Source: JAAYLN01 sp964592855
GTDB taxonomy: Bacteria; Verrucomicrobiota; Kiritimatiellia; RFP12; JAAYLN01
Length of the DNA stretch: 23,274 bases
Assembly (NCBI GenBank): GCA_964592855.1
Contig: CAZQKI010000058.1
Span: forward strand, 1 to 23,274
Reading direction: 5' to 3'
Positions 6,184-14,016 of the stretch are shown piece after piece. A program made the position numbers and the translations under genes. Position 1 is the stretch's first letter. Every line of letters starts with the position of its first letter. Under the pieces are notes generated by a model. That model made no database searches and was not told the origin of the DNA. It saw nothing but the letters and a program-made list of their open reading frames with translations.

Positions 6184-8031
6184 ATGTCTTCCGGATTTGG
6201 CATGGGGCGGATGATGCGGGGAGGCGGCGACGCGGCCGCCGCACGGACCCTGAAGATTTCCGACCGGCGCATGCTGCGGTGGTTCTACGTCAACCTCGCC
6301 TCGTACTGGCCGCGGCTGCTGTTTGGCGTCTTATCCATGCTGGGCGCCACCGCCGCCGGCCTGGCCGTGCCGCTCGTGCTCAAGGACATCTTCGACGACG
6401 TCATCCTGGCGCGCGACCTCGCCCCCCTTCCCCGGCTCGTCCTGCGCTTCCTCGGGCTGAGCATCGCCGCGCTGGGACTGGGCGCCATGCGCACCACGGT
6501 CATGCATCTCCTCGGCCAGCGCTTTGTCCTGAAAATACGCATGGCGTGCTACCGCCACCTCATGACGCTCGGCCTGGACTACTTCGCCAAGGAGCGTTCG
6601 GGCGACATCATGTCGCGGATCAGCAACGACGTCGGCGCCGTCGAGGATCTGGTCGTCCACGCCTCCGACGACGTCATCAGCAATGTCCTGCACGTGGTCG
6701 GCGCCGCCGCGCTGCTGTTCGCGCTCGACTGGCGCATGGCCCTGGTCGCGCTGGCCCCGCTGCCCCTTTTCGTCGGCATGCTCTGGGCCTTCACGCGCTA
6801 CATCCGCCCGGTCTTCAGCCGCATCCGCAAGGAGCTTGGCGAAATCAACGCGCGCCTGCAGGAGCGCATCGGCGGCATTCACGTGATCAAGGCCTTTGCG
6901 CGGGAAGCGGCCGAAACCGACCACTTCGAGGCGAGCAGCCGCGCCTACTACGACTCCAACTGCAAGAGCATCTGGATGTGGAGTACCTTTTTCCCCGCCC
7001 TTTCGCTCGTCACCACGGCCGGCCTGGTCGTGCTCGTCTGGTATGGCGCACGCCGCGCCGCAACCGACGCCGCGATCATCGCCATGACGCCGGGCACCGT
7101 CATCGCCTTTTTGAGCTACATGCAGAAATTCTACCAGCCCGTCGGCGCCCTGGCGCGCGTTCAGAACGTCGTCAACCGGTCACTGGCCGCCATTGCACGC
7201 ATCTTCGAACTGCTCGACACCCAGCCCACGGTCCAGGACGCCCCCGACGCCATCGACCTGCCGCAGATCGCCGGGCGCGTGGAACTGCGCAACGTCTCCT
7301 TCCGCTACGGCACGGGAGACACGGTCCTTCACGACATCTCCAGCGTGGCCGAGCCAGGCGAAGTGGTGGCGCTGGTGGGCTCCAGCGGCGCGGGCAAAAC
7401 CACCTTCGTCAACCTCGTCGCCCGGTTCTACGACCCTGCGGCGGGGACGATTCTTGTGGACGGACACGATGTGCGCCGCGTGAAGCAGGCCTCCCTGCGC
7501 CGCCAGATCGGGACCGTGCTGCAGGAGACCTTCCTGTTCAACAGCACCGTGCGCGAAAACATTCTGTACGCCCGTCCCGATGCCGGCGAAGCCCAGATGA
7601 TCGAAGCTGCCCGCGGGGCCCACGCGCACGACTTCATCCAGAAGTTCCCCCAGGGCTACGACACGGTCATCGGCGAGCGCGGCGTCCGCCTCTCGGGCGG
7701 CGAGCGCCAGCGCATCGCGATCGCACGCGCCTTCCTGGCCAACCCGCGCATCCTGATCCTCGACGAAGCCACCTCCATGGTCGACACCGCGGCGGAGCAG
7801 GTCATCCAGCAGGCGCTCGGCGCCCTCATGCAGGGACGCACCACCTTCATCATCGCCCACCGCCTCTCCACGGTCCGCGACGCCGGCACGATCCTCGTCA
7901 TCGAGGACGGCCGGATCGTTGAGCAGGGCGACCACGCGGCCCTGATGCGCCTCGGCGGACGCTACACGGCCATGGTCGACCGCCAACGCAGCATTTTCGC
8001 CGACGAAACCAATTGGCAGCCCGTGTTGTAA
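6184..8031 (+). CDS. ABC exporter, MsbA-type half-transporter (membrane domain plus ATPase)
   Basis: A 615-residue fused transporter. Six transmembrane helices lie between about 40 and 330 (type-1 exporter fold). The nucleotide-binding domain (about 360-600) has Walker A GSSGAGKTT (399-407), signature LSGGE (503-507), Walker B LILDE (524-528) and the switch His559. It should work as a homodimer in the inner membrane. The closest functional match is lipid A/lipid flippase MsbA, but sequence alone does not separate this from multidrug exporters. The ATG lies three bases after the rpoN stop, so the two genes are probably co-transcribed. A glycine/methionine-rich 20-residue N-terminal tail precedes the first helix. 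Confidence 0.88.
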   Translation: MSSGFGMGRMMRGGGDAAAARTLKISDRRMLRWFYVNLASYWPRLLFGVLSMLGATAAGLAVPLVLKDIFDDVILARDLAPLPRLVLRFLGLSIAALGLGAMRTTVMHLLGQRFVLKIRMACYRHLMTLGLDYFAKERSGDIMSRISNDVGAVEDLVVHASDDVISNVLHVVGAAALLFALDWRMALVALAPLPLFVGMLWAFTRYIRPVFSRIRKELGEINARLQERIGGIHVIKAFAREAAETDHFEASSRAYYDSNCKSIWMWSTFFPALSLVTTAGLVVLVWYGARRAATDAAIIAMTPGTVIAFLSYMQKFYQPVGALARVQNVVNRSLAAIARIFELLDTQPTVQDAPDAIDLPQIAGRVELRNVSFRYGTGDTVLHDISSVAEPGEVVALVGSSGAGKTTFVNLVARFYDPAAGTILVDGHDVRRVKQASLRRQIGTVLQETFLFNSTVRENILYARPDAGEAQMIEAARGAHAHDFIQKFPQGYDTVIGERGVRLSGGERQRIAIARAFLANPRILILDEATSMVDTAAEQVIQQALGALMQGRTTFIIAHRLSTVRDAGTILVIEDGRIVEQGDHAALMRLGGRYTAMVDRQRSIFADETNWQPVL

Positions 8032-8038
8032 CTCGTGT

Positions 8039-8067
8039 TTGAGTTTTCGACGCAAACATGGCACACT
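8039..8067 (+). promoter_or_regulatory. Weak candidate promoter upstream of tolB
   Basis: TTGAGT (8039-8044), 17-base spacer, CACACT (8062-8067) lie in the 95-base gap before tolB. The -10 box matches consensus at only three positions. The gap itself suggests a separate transcription unit, but read-through from the ABC exporter gene is equally possible. Confidence 0.28.
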
Positions 8068-8126
8068 GTCCCGGTTCCCTGGAACGAGCCTGGCTTTTCA
8101 CAACTCCTTTGAAAGCGAATGGACCC

Positions 8127-9338
8127 ATGCAAAAAACCGTTATCACACTCCTCCTCCTCCTCCTCGGCATGCTTCTGACGCAGCCGATTTTCGCCGCAGA
8201 CGTTTCGGTCACGGGCCAGGGAGGAAGCGGCAAAGAAAGCCTTTCGCTGGCCGATCTTCGCACCTCCGGCGAAATGGGTCAGCTTTTCGCGCTGACGCTG
8301 AAGTCCAACCTCGAACGGTCGGGATGGTTCGCCATCGGCAGCGGCAAATACGAAACGCTGCGCGTGACGGGAACCGCGCAGGGCAATGCAACGGCCCTTC
8401 GCACGCAAATCGAGGTCGTCTGGCCCAAGGGGCGTTTCACCTGGAGCGAAAGCTCGCCGAACCGCAACGAGGTCCGCTGGCAGGCCCACCGCCTCAACGA
8501 CGAGATTGTCAAGCGCGTTCTGGGCAAGACCGGCATGGCGGCCTCCCGCATCGCCCTGATCGGCAAGCACGACGGCAGCGACATCTATCTCTGCGATTCG
8601 GACGGCTACGGCATGATCCGCCTGACGCAGGACCGCGTCACCTGCCTCTCCCCCTACTGGGACCCGACGGGCAGCCACCTCTACTACACGACGTTCATCA
8701 AGGGCTTCCCCTGCATCTACCGCGTCCCCGCCGCCGGCGGCACGCGCACGCCGCTGGCGCAGTTCACCGGGCTCAACACGGGGGGTGCGATCTCCCCCGA
8801 CCAGACGCTGATGGCGCTGATCCTCTCGCTGCCCGGCAACCCCGAACTCTACGTCCTCAACCTGAGCACCCACCGGCTGACCCGGCTGACCCACTCGCCG
8901 CGCGCCGCCGAAGCCAGCCCCTGCTGGTCGCCGGACGGGCAGTCCATCGCCTACGTCAGCGATGCGGGCGGCACGCCGCAGATCCATGTCATCCAGGCCA
9001 ACGCCAAGCAGCCCCGCCGCGTCACCTTCCGCGGCACCGAGAACGTGGCACCGAGCTGGGGCCCCGACGGGCGCATCGCGTACTGCTCGCGCCAAAGCGG
9101 CTACCAGATCGCCATCCTGGATCCGGCCACGGGCGAGAGCGAAGTGCTCACCTCCGGCCCCGATCACGAAGATCCGTCGTGGGCTCCCGACGGCCGCCAC
9201 ATCATCTGCGGCCGCAATGAAGGACGCGGCCGGTCCTCGCTCTATGTACTTGACACGCAGGGCGACCCTCCCTTACCCTTGTTCACACGCGACGGGAACT
9301 GGGTTTCCCCCGAGTGGTCAACTCGGCTGACAAAATAA
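8127..9338 (+). CDS. tolB: TolB-like periplasmic beta-propeller protein of the Tol-Pal system
   Basis: A 403-residue exported protein. A Sec signal peptide (about 1-23, cleavage after IFA) precedes an N-terminal alpha/beta domain (about 25-150). A C-terminal beta-propeller of PD40 repeats follows, shown by repeated phrases such as SPYWDPTGSHLYY, SPCWSPDGQSIAY, PSWGPDGRIAY and PSWAPDGRHII. TolB docks on Pal and connects it with the inner-membrane Tol proteins to maintain the envelope and constrict the outer membrane at division. The start at 8127 was chosen because it gives a proper signal peptide; the frame is open back to 8058. The pal gene follows after 36 bases. TolQ, TolR and TolA are not in this window. 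Confidence 0.9.
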   Translation: MQKTVITLLLLLLGMLLTQPIFAADVSVTGQGGSGKESLSLADLRTSGEMGQLFALTLKSNLERSGWFAIGSGKYETLRVTGTAQGNATALRTQIEVVWPKGRFTWSESSPNRNEVRWQAHRLNDEIVKRVLGKTGMAASRIALIGKHDGSDIYLCDSDGYGMIRLTQDRVTCLSPYWDPTGSHLYYTTFIKGFPCIYRVPAAGGTRTPLAQFTGLNTGGAISPDQTLMALILSLPGNPELYVLNLSTHRLTRLTHSPRAAEASPCWSPDGQSIAYVSDAGGTPQIHVIQANAKQPRRVTFRGTENVAPSWGPDGRIAYCSRQSGYQIAILDPATGESEVLTSGPDHEDPSWAPDGRHIICGRNEGRGRSSLYVLDTQGDPPLPLFTRDGNWVSPEWSTRLTK

Positions 9339-9374
9339 ACCAAGCCCCCCGATCAACACGTAAACGGAGAGACA

Positions 9375-9911
9375 ATGCGCACAGTATTCCAGATCACATC
9401 ACTCATGGTTCTCAGCGCACTCATGCTTGGCGCGGGATGCAAAAGCAAGTATGGCGCCGACGGCGATCCGGGGGCCTACACGGGCGAGGACGGAATGGTC
9501 ATGCCCGAGATTCTGAATGAAGATGGGATTCCCTTGGATGGCCAGCCCTTTGATTTGACGCGTCAACGGATGGAAGGCACCGCTTTCGGGCCGGTCTATT
9601 TCGGCTACGACTCCTTCCAGCTCGCCCCCGAAGAGGTGACGAAGATCGAGGCCGTCGCAGAGTACCTGAACCAGAACGCGGGCGCCGTACTCGTGATCGA
9701 GGGCCACTGCGATGAACGCGGCAGCAACGAATACAACCTGTCGCTCGGCGAACAGCGCGCCTTGTCGGTTCGCACCTACCTCGTGAACCTCGGCGTTTCC
9801 GCCGACCGCATTCAGTCGCGCAGCTTCGGCGAAGAACGTCCGGCCCAGCAGGGCACGGGCGAAGCCACCTGGCGCCTGAACCGCCGCGGCGAGTTCGCCC
9901 TCTACCAGTAA
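9375..9911 (+). CDS. pal: Peptidoglycan-associated lipoprotein Pal (OmpA-like domain)
   Basis: A 178-residue lipoprotein. The signal sequence ends at the lipobox LGAGC with Cys22 as the lipidated residue; Lys follows it. A linker of about 45 residues is acidic and flexible. The OmpA-type peptidoglycan-binding domain occupies about 70-175. It contains the Pal hallmark EGHCDERGSNEYN (109-121) and LGEQRA, which holds the diaminopimelate-contacting region. Pal anchors the outer membrane to the cell wall and is the partner of TolB, encoded just upstream. GGAGAG upstream of ATG 9375 is a good ribosome binding site. Length is normal for Pal. Confidence 0.94.
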   Translation: MRTVFQITSLMVLSALMLGAGCKSKYGADGDPGAYTGEDGMVMPEILNEDGIPLDGQPFDLTRQRMEGTAFGPVYFGYDSFQLAPEEVTKIEAVAEYLNQNAGAVLVIEGHCDERGSNEYNLSLGEQRALSVRTYLVNLGVSADRIQSRSFGEERPAQQGTGEATWRLNRRGEFALYQ

Positions 9912-9926
9912 GGGGACGGCCGTTTC

Positions 9927-10253
9927 ATGACGGTTCTCCGCATGCCGCTCGCCCTGCTTTTCGACTCAGTTGGCACGGGCGAGTGGCTTTTGCTTTTGGT
10001 GGTGATCCTGATTGTCTACGGGCCGAAGCGGCTCCCTGAAATGGCCCGGAAGCTGGGCGGATGGCTGGCGAAGCTGCATCACGCGGCCGATCTCCTGCGC
10101 GAACAATTGGCCGACCTGGAGACCGAAAGCCAGAGCGACGGCCCCGACACGCCGCAGACCGACCCGAATAAACCGGGCGCCACGTCCACGCCGATCGATC
10201 CGCTCCCTCCGGCTCCGCCGCTCCCCCAGTCGAAGGAGCGGTCGCCAACATGA
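9927..10253 (+). CDS. tatA: Tat translocase component, TatA/TatB family
   Basis: A 108-residue protein. After a short N-terminal segment, one transmembrane helix (about 20-30, with Glu19 at its start) is followed by the Gly-Pro hinge (32-33, GPKRLPEMARKLG). An amphipathic helix runs to about 65 and a Pro/Asp-rich cytoplasmic tail closes the protein. This is the TatA/TatB plan. Only one such gene is present before tatC, so it may serve both roles as in minimal TatAC systems, unless another copy lies elsewhere. It starts 15 bases after the pal stop and its stop overlaps the tatC start as ATGA, so the genes are coupled. Met6 is an alternative start. Confidence 0.85.
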   Translation: MTVLRMPLALLFDSVGTGEWLLLLVVILIVYGPKRLPEMARKLGGWLAKLHHAADLLREQLADLETESQSDGPDTPQTDPNKPGATSTPIDPLPPAPPLPQSKERSPT

Positions 10254-12067
10254 GCGCGTCGCGACACCCGGCGGACGAGGATGACGATCCTCCGCGCACG
10301 CTGCTGGCGCACCTGACCGACCTCCGTAACTGCGTGCTGAGGTGCCTCCTGGCCTGGTGCACGGCAACGCTCGTCATGCTCCCCTTTGCACCGCACATTC
10401 TCGATGCGCTGCTCCATCCCCTGGCCCGGGCCGGCCACGACCCCGACGCCCTGATCCGCGGCCAGCAGCTGGGCATCGGGTTCAGCATTCTCTTCAAGAT
10501 CATGCTCTGGGGGGGCTTGATGCTCAGTCTGCCCCTGCTGCTGTTCTTCCTGGCGCAATTCATTTTTCCCGGGCTCACCCGGCGCGAACGAGGGCTGATA
10601 CGCAATGCCCTGTTCGCCTCCGGCGTCCTGTTCCTCGCCGGCGTGCTTCTCGCCTACCGGACAACCCTGGCCCTGGCCATCGAGGCGCTCTTCCGCGTCA
10701 ACGATTGGATGGGCATCGAGATCTGGCCGCTCCAGCTGGAAGCCTACATCGGGATGATCGTGAAAACCCTGCTGGCCTTCGGCGTCGCCTTTCAGCTCCC
10801 CATCGCCCTGCTCGCCCTCGGCTGGCTGGGCATCGTCTCCGCCCAAGCCCTCCGCGCCAGGCGGCGCCACGCCATCGTCGCCATCTTTGTGATCGCGATG
10901 ATTCTGACCCCGCCCGACCCCATTTCCCAAATCGTCATGGCCCTCCCCATGTGCCTGATGTACGAAATCTGCATTCTCCTCATCGCCCTGCATCGCAAGA
11001 CAGCAAACCACGAGGTCTCCCATTCACGCGCACGCCTCGGAGCCATCCTGCTGCTGCTGTGCGGGGGTTGCGCCTCGACGTCCGGGACAAAACCCTACAC
11101 GCTCATGTCCTGGGACGAACTCGGTGCGTGGGCCGGCTTCGGGACGGATGACGGCGCTTCGCTGGAGCGAGCCAGCGTGCAATCCTGGTTCGGCGATGTG
11201 TCCGAGGGTCTCAACGCGCAGTCCATCGCACAGATTGCCGCCTATGCCGGAGAGGCGCGGATGATCGCGGCCTGGGCCGCGAACTACGAGGCGCTGGCGC
11301 CCTATGCGGCCTGGCTGAAGGCCCGACTCGATTACTACGAAGCCGCGCAGGCGGCGGTGGAGAGCGTTGCCGCAGCGGGACGGCCACGCGAATCACCCGT
11401 CAAGGCCCCGTCCAAGCCCATCCTCCTGCCCAAGCCGCCCCCCCGGGGTACGATCACGGTGCGGGGCGCCGCCCCCGTGCTGCCCCCGCCCCGTCCCAGG
11501 CATCAGCCACCCAGCGCGACCGTGCCCAGCGCAACCGTGGAGCGCGAGCGCGCCCGCGCGGCGACGCAGTCGAGCTTCTGGAAGAAGAAGGTCGCCTCCC
11601 ACAGCCTGCCCGAACGCGCCCAGGCGCTGGTGCCGCAACTGGCGCCGATCTTCCGCGCGGAGCAGGTGCCGGAATGCCTGGTCTGGATTGCCGAAGTGGA
11701 GTCGTCCTTCAATCCTGCGGCGCGCAGCCCGGCAGGCGCAGCGGGCCTCTACCAGCTGATGCCCGCCACCGCCCGTTCGCTCGGGCTTTCGACGGCCAAC
11801 CCCGATCAGCGGCTCGTTCCGGCGGACAATGCACGCGCCGCCGCCAAGTACTACCGGCAGCTCTACAAGCGGTTCGGCTCCTGGCCCCTCGTCTTCGCCG
11901 CCTACAACTGCGGCGAGGGGCGTGTGTCGGGCGCCGTGAAGCGCGCGGGCACCCGGAGCTACGCCGCCATCGCCTCCGGCCTCCCCCTGGAAACCCGGAT
12001 GTATGTCCCCCGCGTGCAGGAGACGATCCGGCTGCGTGCGGGAATCGCACCGGAGGCGATGCCGTGA
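10250..12067 (+). CDS. TatC fused in frame to a lipobox-bearing lytic transglycosylase
   Basis: One uninterrupted 605-codon frame. Residues about 15-250 are a complete TatC. They include HLTDLRNCVL near the N-terminus, six hydrophobic helices and the TatC signature ILTPPDPISQIVMALPM (218-234). Residues 258-274 then form a lipoprotein-type signal: Arg-Ala-Arg, a hydrophobic run, and the lipobox LLCGGC with Cys274. Residues about 380-425 are a Pro-rich linker. Residues about 455-565 are an SLT-type lytic transglycosylase domain with catalytic Glu484 in EVESSFNP, GLYQLMP (499-505) and AAYNCGEG (550-557). No ATG, GTG or TTG lies between Met237, inside TatC, and Cys274. The second half therefore seems to depend on the tatC start. 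Topology predicts the enzyme in the periplasm. Whether signal peptidase II separates the halves is unknown. Confidence 0.88.
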   Translation: MSASRHPADEDDDPPRTLLAHLTDLRNCVLRCLLAWCTATLVMLPFAPHILDALLHPLARAGHDPDALIRGQQLGIGFSILFKIMLWGGLMLSLPLLLFFLAQFIFPGLTRRERGLIRNALFASGVLFLAGVLLAYRTTLALAIEALFRVNDWMGIEIWPLQLEAYIGMIVKTLLAFGVAFQLPIALLALGWLGIVSAQALRARRRHAIVAIFVIAMILTPPDPISQIVMALPMCLMYEICILLIALHRKTANHEVSHSRARLGAILLLLCGGCASTSGTKPYTLMSWDELGAWAGFGTDDGASLERASVQSWFGDVSEGLNAQSIAQIAAYAGEARMIAAWAANYEALAPYAAWLKARLDYYEAAQAAVESVAAAGRPRESPVKAPSKPILLPKPPPRGTITVRGAAPVLPPPRPRHQPPSATVPSATVERERARAATQSSFWKKKVASHSLPERAQALVPQLAPIFRAEQVPECLVWIAEVESSFNPAARSPAGAAGLYQLMPATARSLGLSTANPDQRLVPADNARAAAKYYRQLYKRFGSWPLVFAAYNCGEGRVSGAVKRAGTRSYAAIASGLPLETRMYVPRVQETIRLRAGIAPEAMP

Positions 12068-12082
12068 TCCAACCGCTAAGCT

Positions 12083-12111
12083 TTGACCTCGAGGCCCTCC
12101 GCATGTTATTT
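12083..12111 (+). promoter_or_regulatory. Promoter giving a leaderless mRNA for the epimerase
   Basis: TTGACC (12083-12088), 17-base spacer, TTATTT (12106-12111). The expected start near 12118 is about two bases before the ATG at 12120. No Shine-Dalgarno sequence precedes that ATG, which fits leaderless initiation. Confidence 0.55.
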
Positions 12112-12119
12112 TTGGCGCC

Positions 12120-13082
12120 ATGAAGATTCTGGTGACAGGTTCGGCCGGGTTCATCGGCATGCACCTCTGCAGGAAGCTGCTGGCGGGGGGCCACGACGTT
12201 CACGGCCTGGACAATTTCAACGACTACTATCCCGTCCGGCTGAAGCGGGCGCGTCAGGAACAGCTTGCGGGGCATCCCCGTTTCACGTCCGACGAAGCGG
12301 ATATCAGCGATCTTGTCGCCGTGAACGCCGCCTTCGATCAATTCCAGCCGGAGGTCGTCTGCAACCTGGCGGCCCAGCCGGGCGTGCGCTATTCCATCAC
12401 CCATCCGCAGGTCTACGCCCAGGCGAACCTGACGGGCTTTCTCAACATCCTGGAGGCCTGCCGCCACCACCGGACCCGCCGATTGGTGTACGCATCCAGC
12501 TCCAGCGTCTATGGCGGGAACACCAAACTCCCCTTTGCGGAGACCGACCCGGTCGACCAGCCGGTGAGCCTCTACGCCGCCACCAAGAAGGCCAATGAGC
12601 TCATGGCGCACACCTACTCGCATCTCTACGGACTCCAGACCATCGGCTTGCGCTTCTTCACCGTCTACGGCCCCTGGGGCCGCCCCGACATGGCGGTCTG
12701 GCTCTTCACGAAAGCCATGCTGGCCGGAAAGCCGATCCAGGTCTTCAACCACGGCGCGATGCAGCGCGATTTCACCTTTGTCGACGACATCGTTGCGGGT
12801 GTGACCGCCTGCATCGAGCGCGACGGCCTCGCCCCCTACGAGCTTTTCAACATCGGCAACAACCGGCCCGAGAAGCTCATGGATCTCATCAAAACCCTTG
12901 CCGACGCCCTCGGCGTCGTGCCGAAGCTGGAGATGCTCCCCATGCAGCCCGGCGATGTCCCCGCAACCTACGCCGACATCAGCCGCATCCGCAGCCGGCT
13001 TGGATTCGAGCCCACCACCCCCATTGCCACCGGCATCCCGGCCTTCGTGGCGTGGTACCGCGACCACCCGCACCTGGCCTAG
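12120..13082 (+). CDS. UDP-glucuronate 4-epimerase (extended SDR)
   Basis: A 320-residue NAD-dependent epimerase. The Rossmann motif GSAGFIG (7-13) binds NAD. Ser127-Ser129 with Tyr152-x-x-x-Lys156 (YAATK) form the catalytic set. The phrase DNFNDYYPVRLKRAR (31-45) and RFFTVYGPWGRPDMA (178-192) are typical of the subfamily that converts UDP-glucuronate to UDP-galacturonate (CapI/LpsL-like) rather than GalE. The product is a precursor of capsule or exopolysaccharide. It is followed after 28 bases by cysD. Its position next to a polysaccharide operon supports a role in surface glycan synthesis. Substrate assignment is by resemblance only. Confidence 0.85.
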   Translation: MKILVTGSAGFIGMHLCRKLLAGGHDVHGLDNFNDYYPVRLKRARQEQLAGHPRFTSDEADISDLVAVNAAFDQFQPEVVCNLAAQPGVRYSITHPQVYAQANLTGFLNILEACRHHRTRRLVYASSSSVYGGNTKLPFAETDPVDQPVSLYAATKKANELMAHTYSHLYGLQTIGLRFFTVYGPWGRPDMAVWLFTKAMLAGKPIQVFNHGAMQRDFTFVDDIVAGVTACIERDGLAPYELFNIGNNRPEKLMDLIKTLADALGVVPKLEMLPMQPGDVPATYADISRIRSRLGFEPTTPIATGIPAFVAWYRDHPHLA

Positions 13083-13110
13083 CCGCCACGGCCCCTCCTG
13101 TAAAGACACC

Positions 13111-14016
13111 ATGGAACTCTACCGGCAAAGCAACCTGCAGCAACTGGAAGCGGAAAGCATCCACATCATGCGCGAAGTCGTCGCGGAGATGGAACGCCCC
13201 GTGATGCTCTACTCGGTCGGCAAGGACTCGTCCGTCATGGTTCACCTGGCGCGCAAGGCCTTTCATCCCGCCCCGATCCCCTTCCCGCTGCTGCATGTCG
13301 ACACGGGATTCAAGTTCCCCGAGATGATCGCCTTCCGCGACCAGTTCTGCCGCGACATCGGCGCCGAGCTGATCGTCTACACCAACACGCAGGCGCAGGC
13401 GGACAAGGCCGACCCCTGGAGCTGGGGCACCGTCAAATGCTGCAGCGCGCTGAAAACCAAGGGGCTGCTCATGGCGCTGAACGCGGGGCGGTACGATGCC
13501 GCTTTCGGCGGCGCCCGGCGCGACGAGGAGAAGTCCCGCGCCAAGGAGCGGATCTTCTCCTTCCGGGACCGCCATGGCCAGTGGGACCCCAAGAACCAGC
13601 GTCCCGAACTCTGGAGCCTCTACAACTCCCACATCGATCCCGGCGAGTCGATTCGCATTTTTCCGCTTTCAAACTGGACCGAGCTCGACATCTGGCACTA
13701 CATCTATCTCGAGAACCTCCCCGTGGTTCCGATGTACTTTGCCGCGCTGCGCGAGGTCATCGTCCGCGACCAGCTCCTGATTCCCGTCATGGACCGCAGC
13801 CGGCTGCCGCCGGAGCAGAAGACGGAAACCCTCGAGTGCCGCTTCCGCACCCTGGGATGCTGGCCGTGCACGGGGGCGATCCGCTCCTCGGCCAGGAACG
13901 TCCGCGAGATCATCGAGGAGATGATGACGGTGCGCAACTCGGAGCGGATCACGCGCATCATCGACCACGATCAGGACAGTTCCATGGAGCAGAAGAAACG
14001 CGAGGGCTACTTCTGA
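13111..14016 (+). CDS. cysD: Sulfate adenylyltransferase subunit 2 (ATP sulfurylase small subunit)
   Basis: A 301-residue PAPS-reductase-type nucleotide hydrolase. The PP-loop SVGKDSS (35-41) binds ATP. The family phrases HVDTGFKFPEM, FGGARRDEEKSRAKER and CRFRTLGCWPCTGA are intact. It forms adenosine 5'-phosphosulfate from ATP and sulfate together with the GTPase subunit CysN, encoded next. The start at 13111 matches the family N-terminus. The open frame extends upstream into the epimerase gene, but that part is out of register with any domain. The ribosome binding site is weak, suggesting coupling with the gene upstream. Its TGA overlaps the cysNC start by one base. Confidence 0.95.
   Translation: MELYRQSNLQQLEAESIHIMREVVAEMERPVMLYSVGKDSSVMVHLARKAFHPAPIPFPLLHVDTGFKFPEMIAFRDQFCRDIGAELIVYTNTQAQADKADPWSWGTVKCCSALKTKGLLMALNAGRYDAAFGGARRDEEKSRAKERIFSFRDRHGQWDPKNQRPELWSLYNSHIDPGESIRIFPLSNWTELDIWHYIYLENLPVVPMYFAALREVIVRDQLLIPVMDRSRLPPEQKTETLECRFRTLGCWPCTGAIRSSARNVREIIEEMMTVRNSERITRIIDHDQDSSMEQKKREGYF

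Noticed and set aside
6279..7922. Overlapping frame of 547 codons inside the ABC exporter gene, and the minus-strand frame 7962-9200 opposite tolB
   Set aside because: Both have Arg/Pro/His-rich composition typical of shifted reading of GC-rich genes and no domain, while the genes they cover are well supported.
10990..11071. Two separate genes, tatC and a lipoprotein transglycosylase, with a hidden start
   Set aside because: There is no stop in frame and no ATG, GTG or TTG between Met237 and the lipobox Cys. CTG codons are present, but starting there would leave too short a signal sequence.
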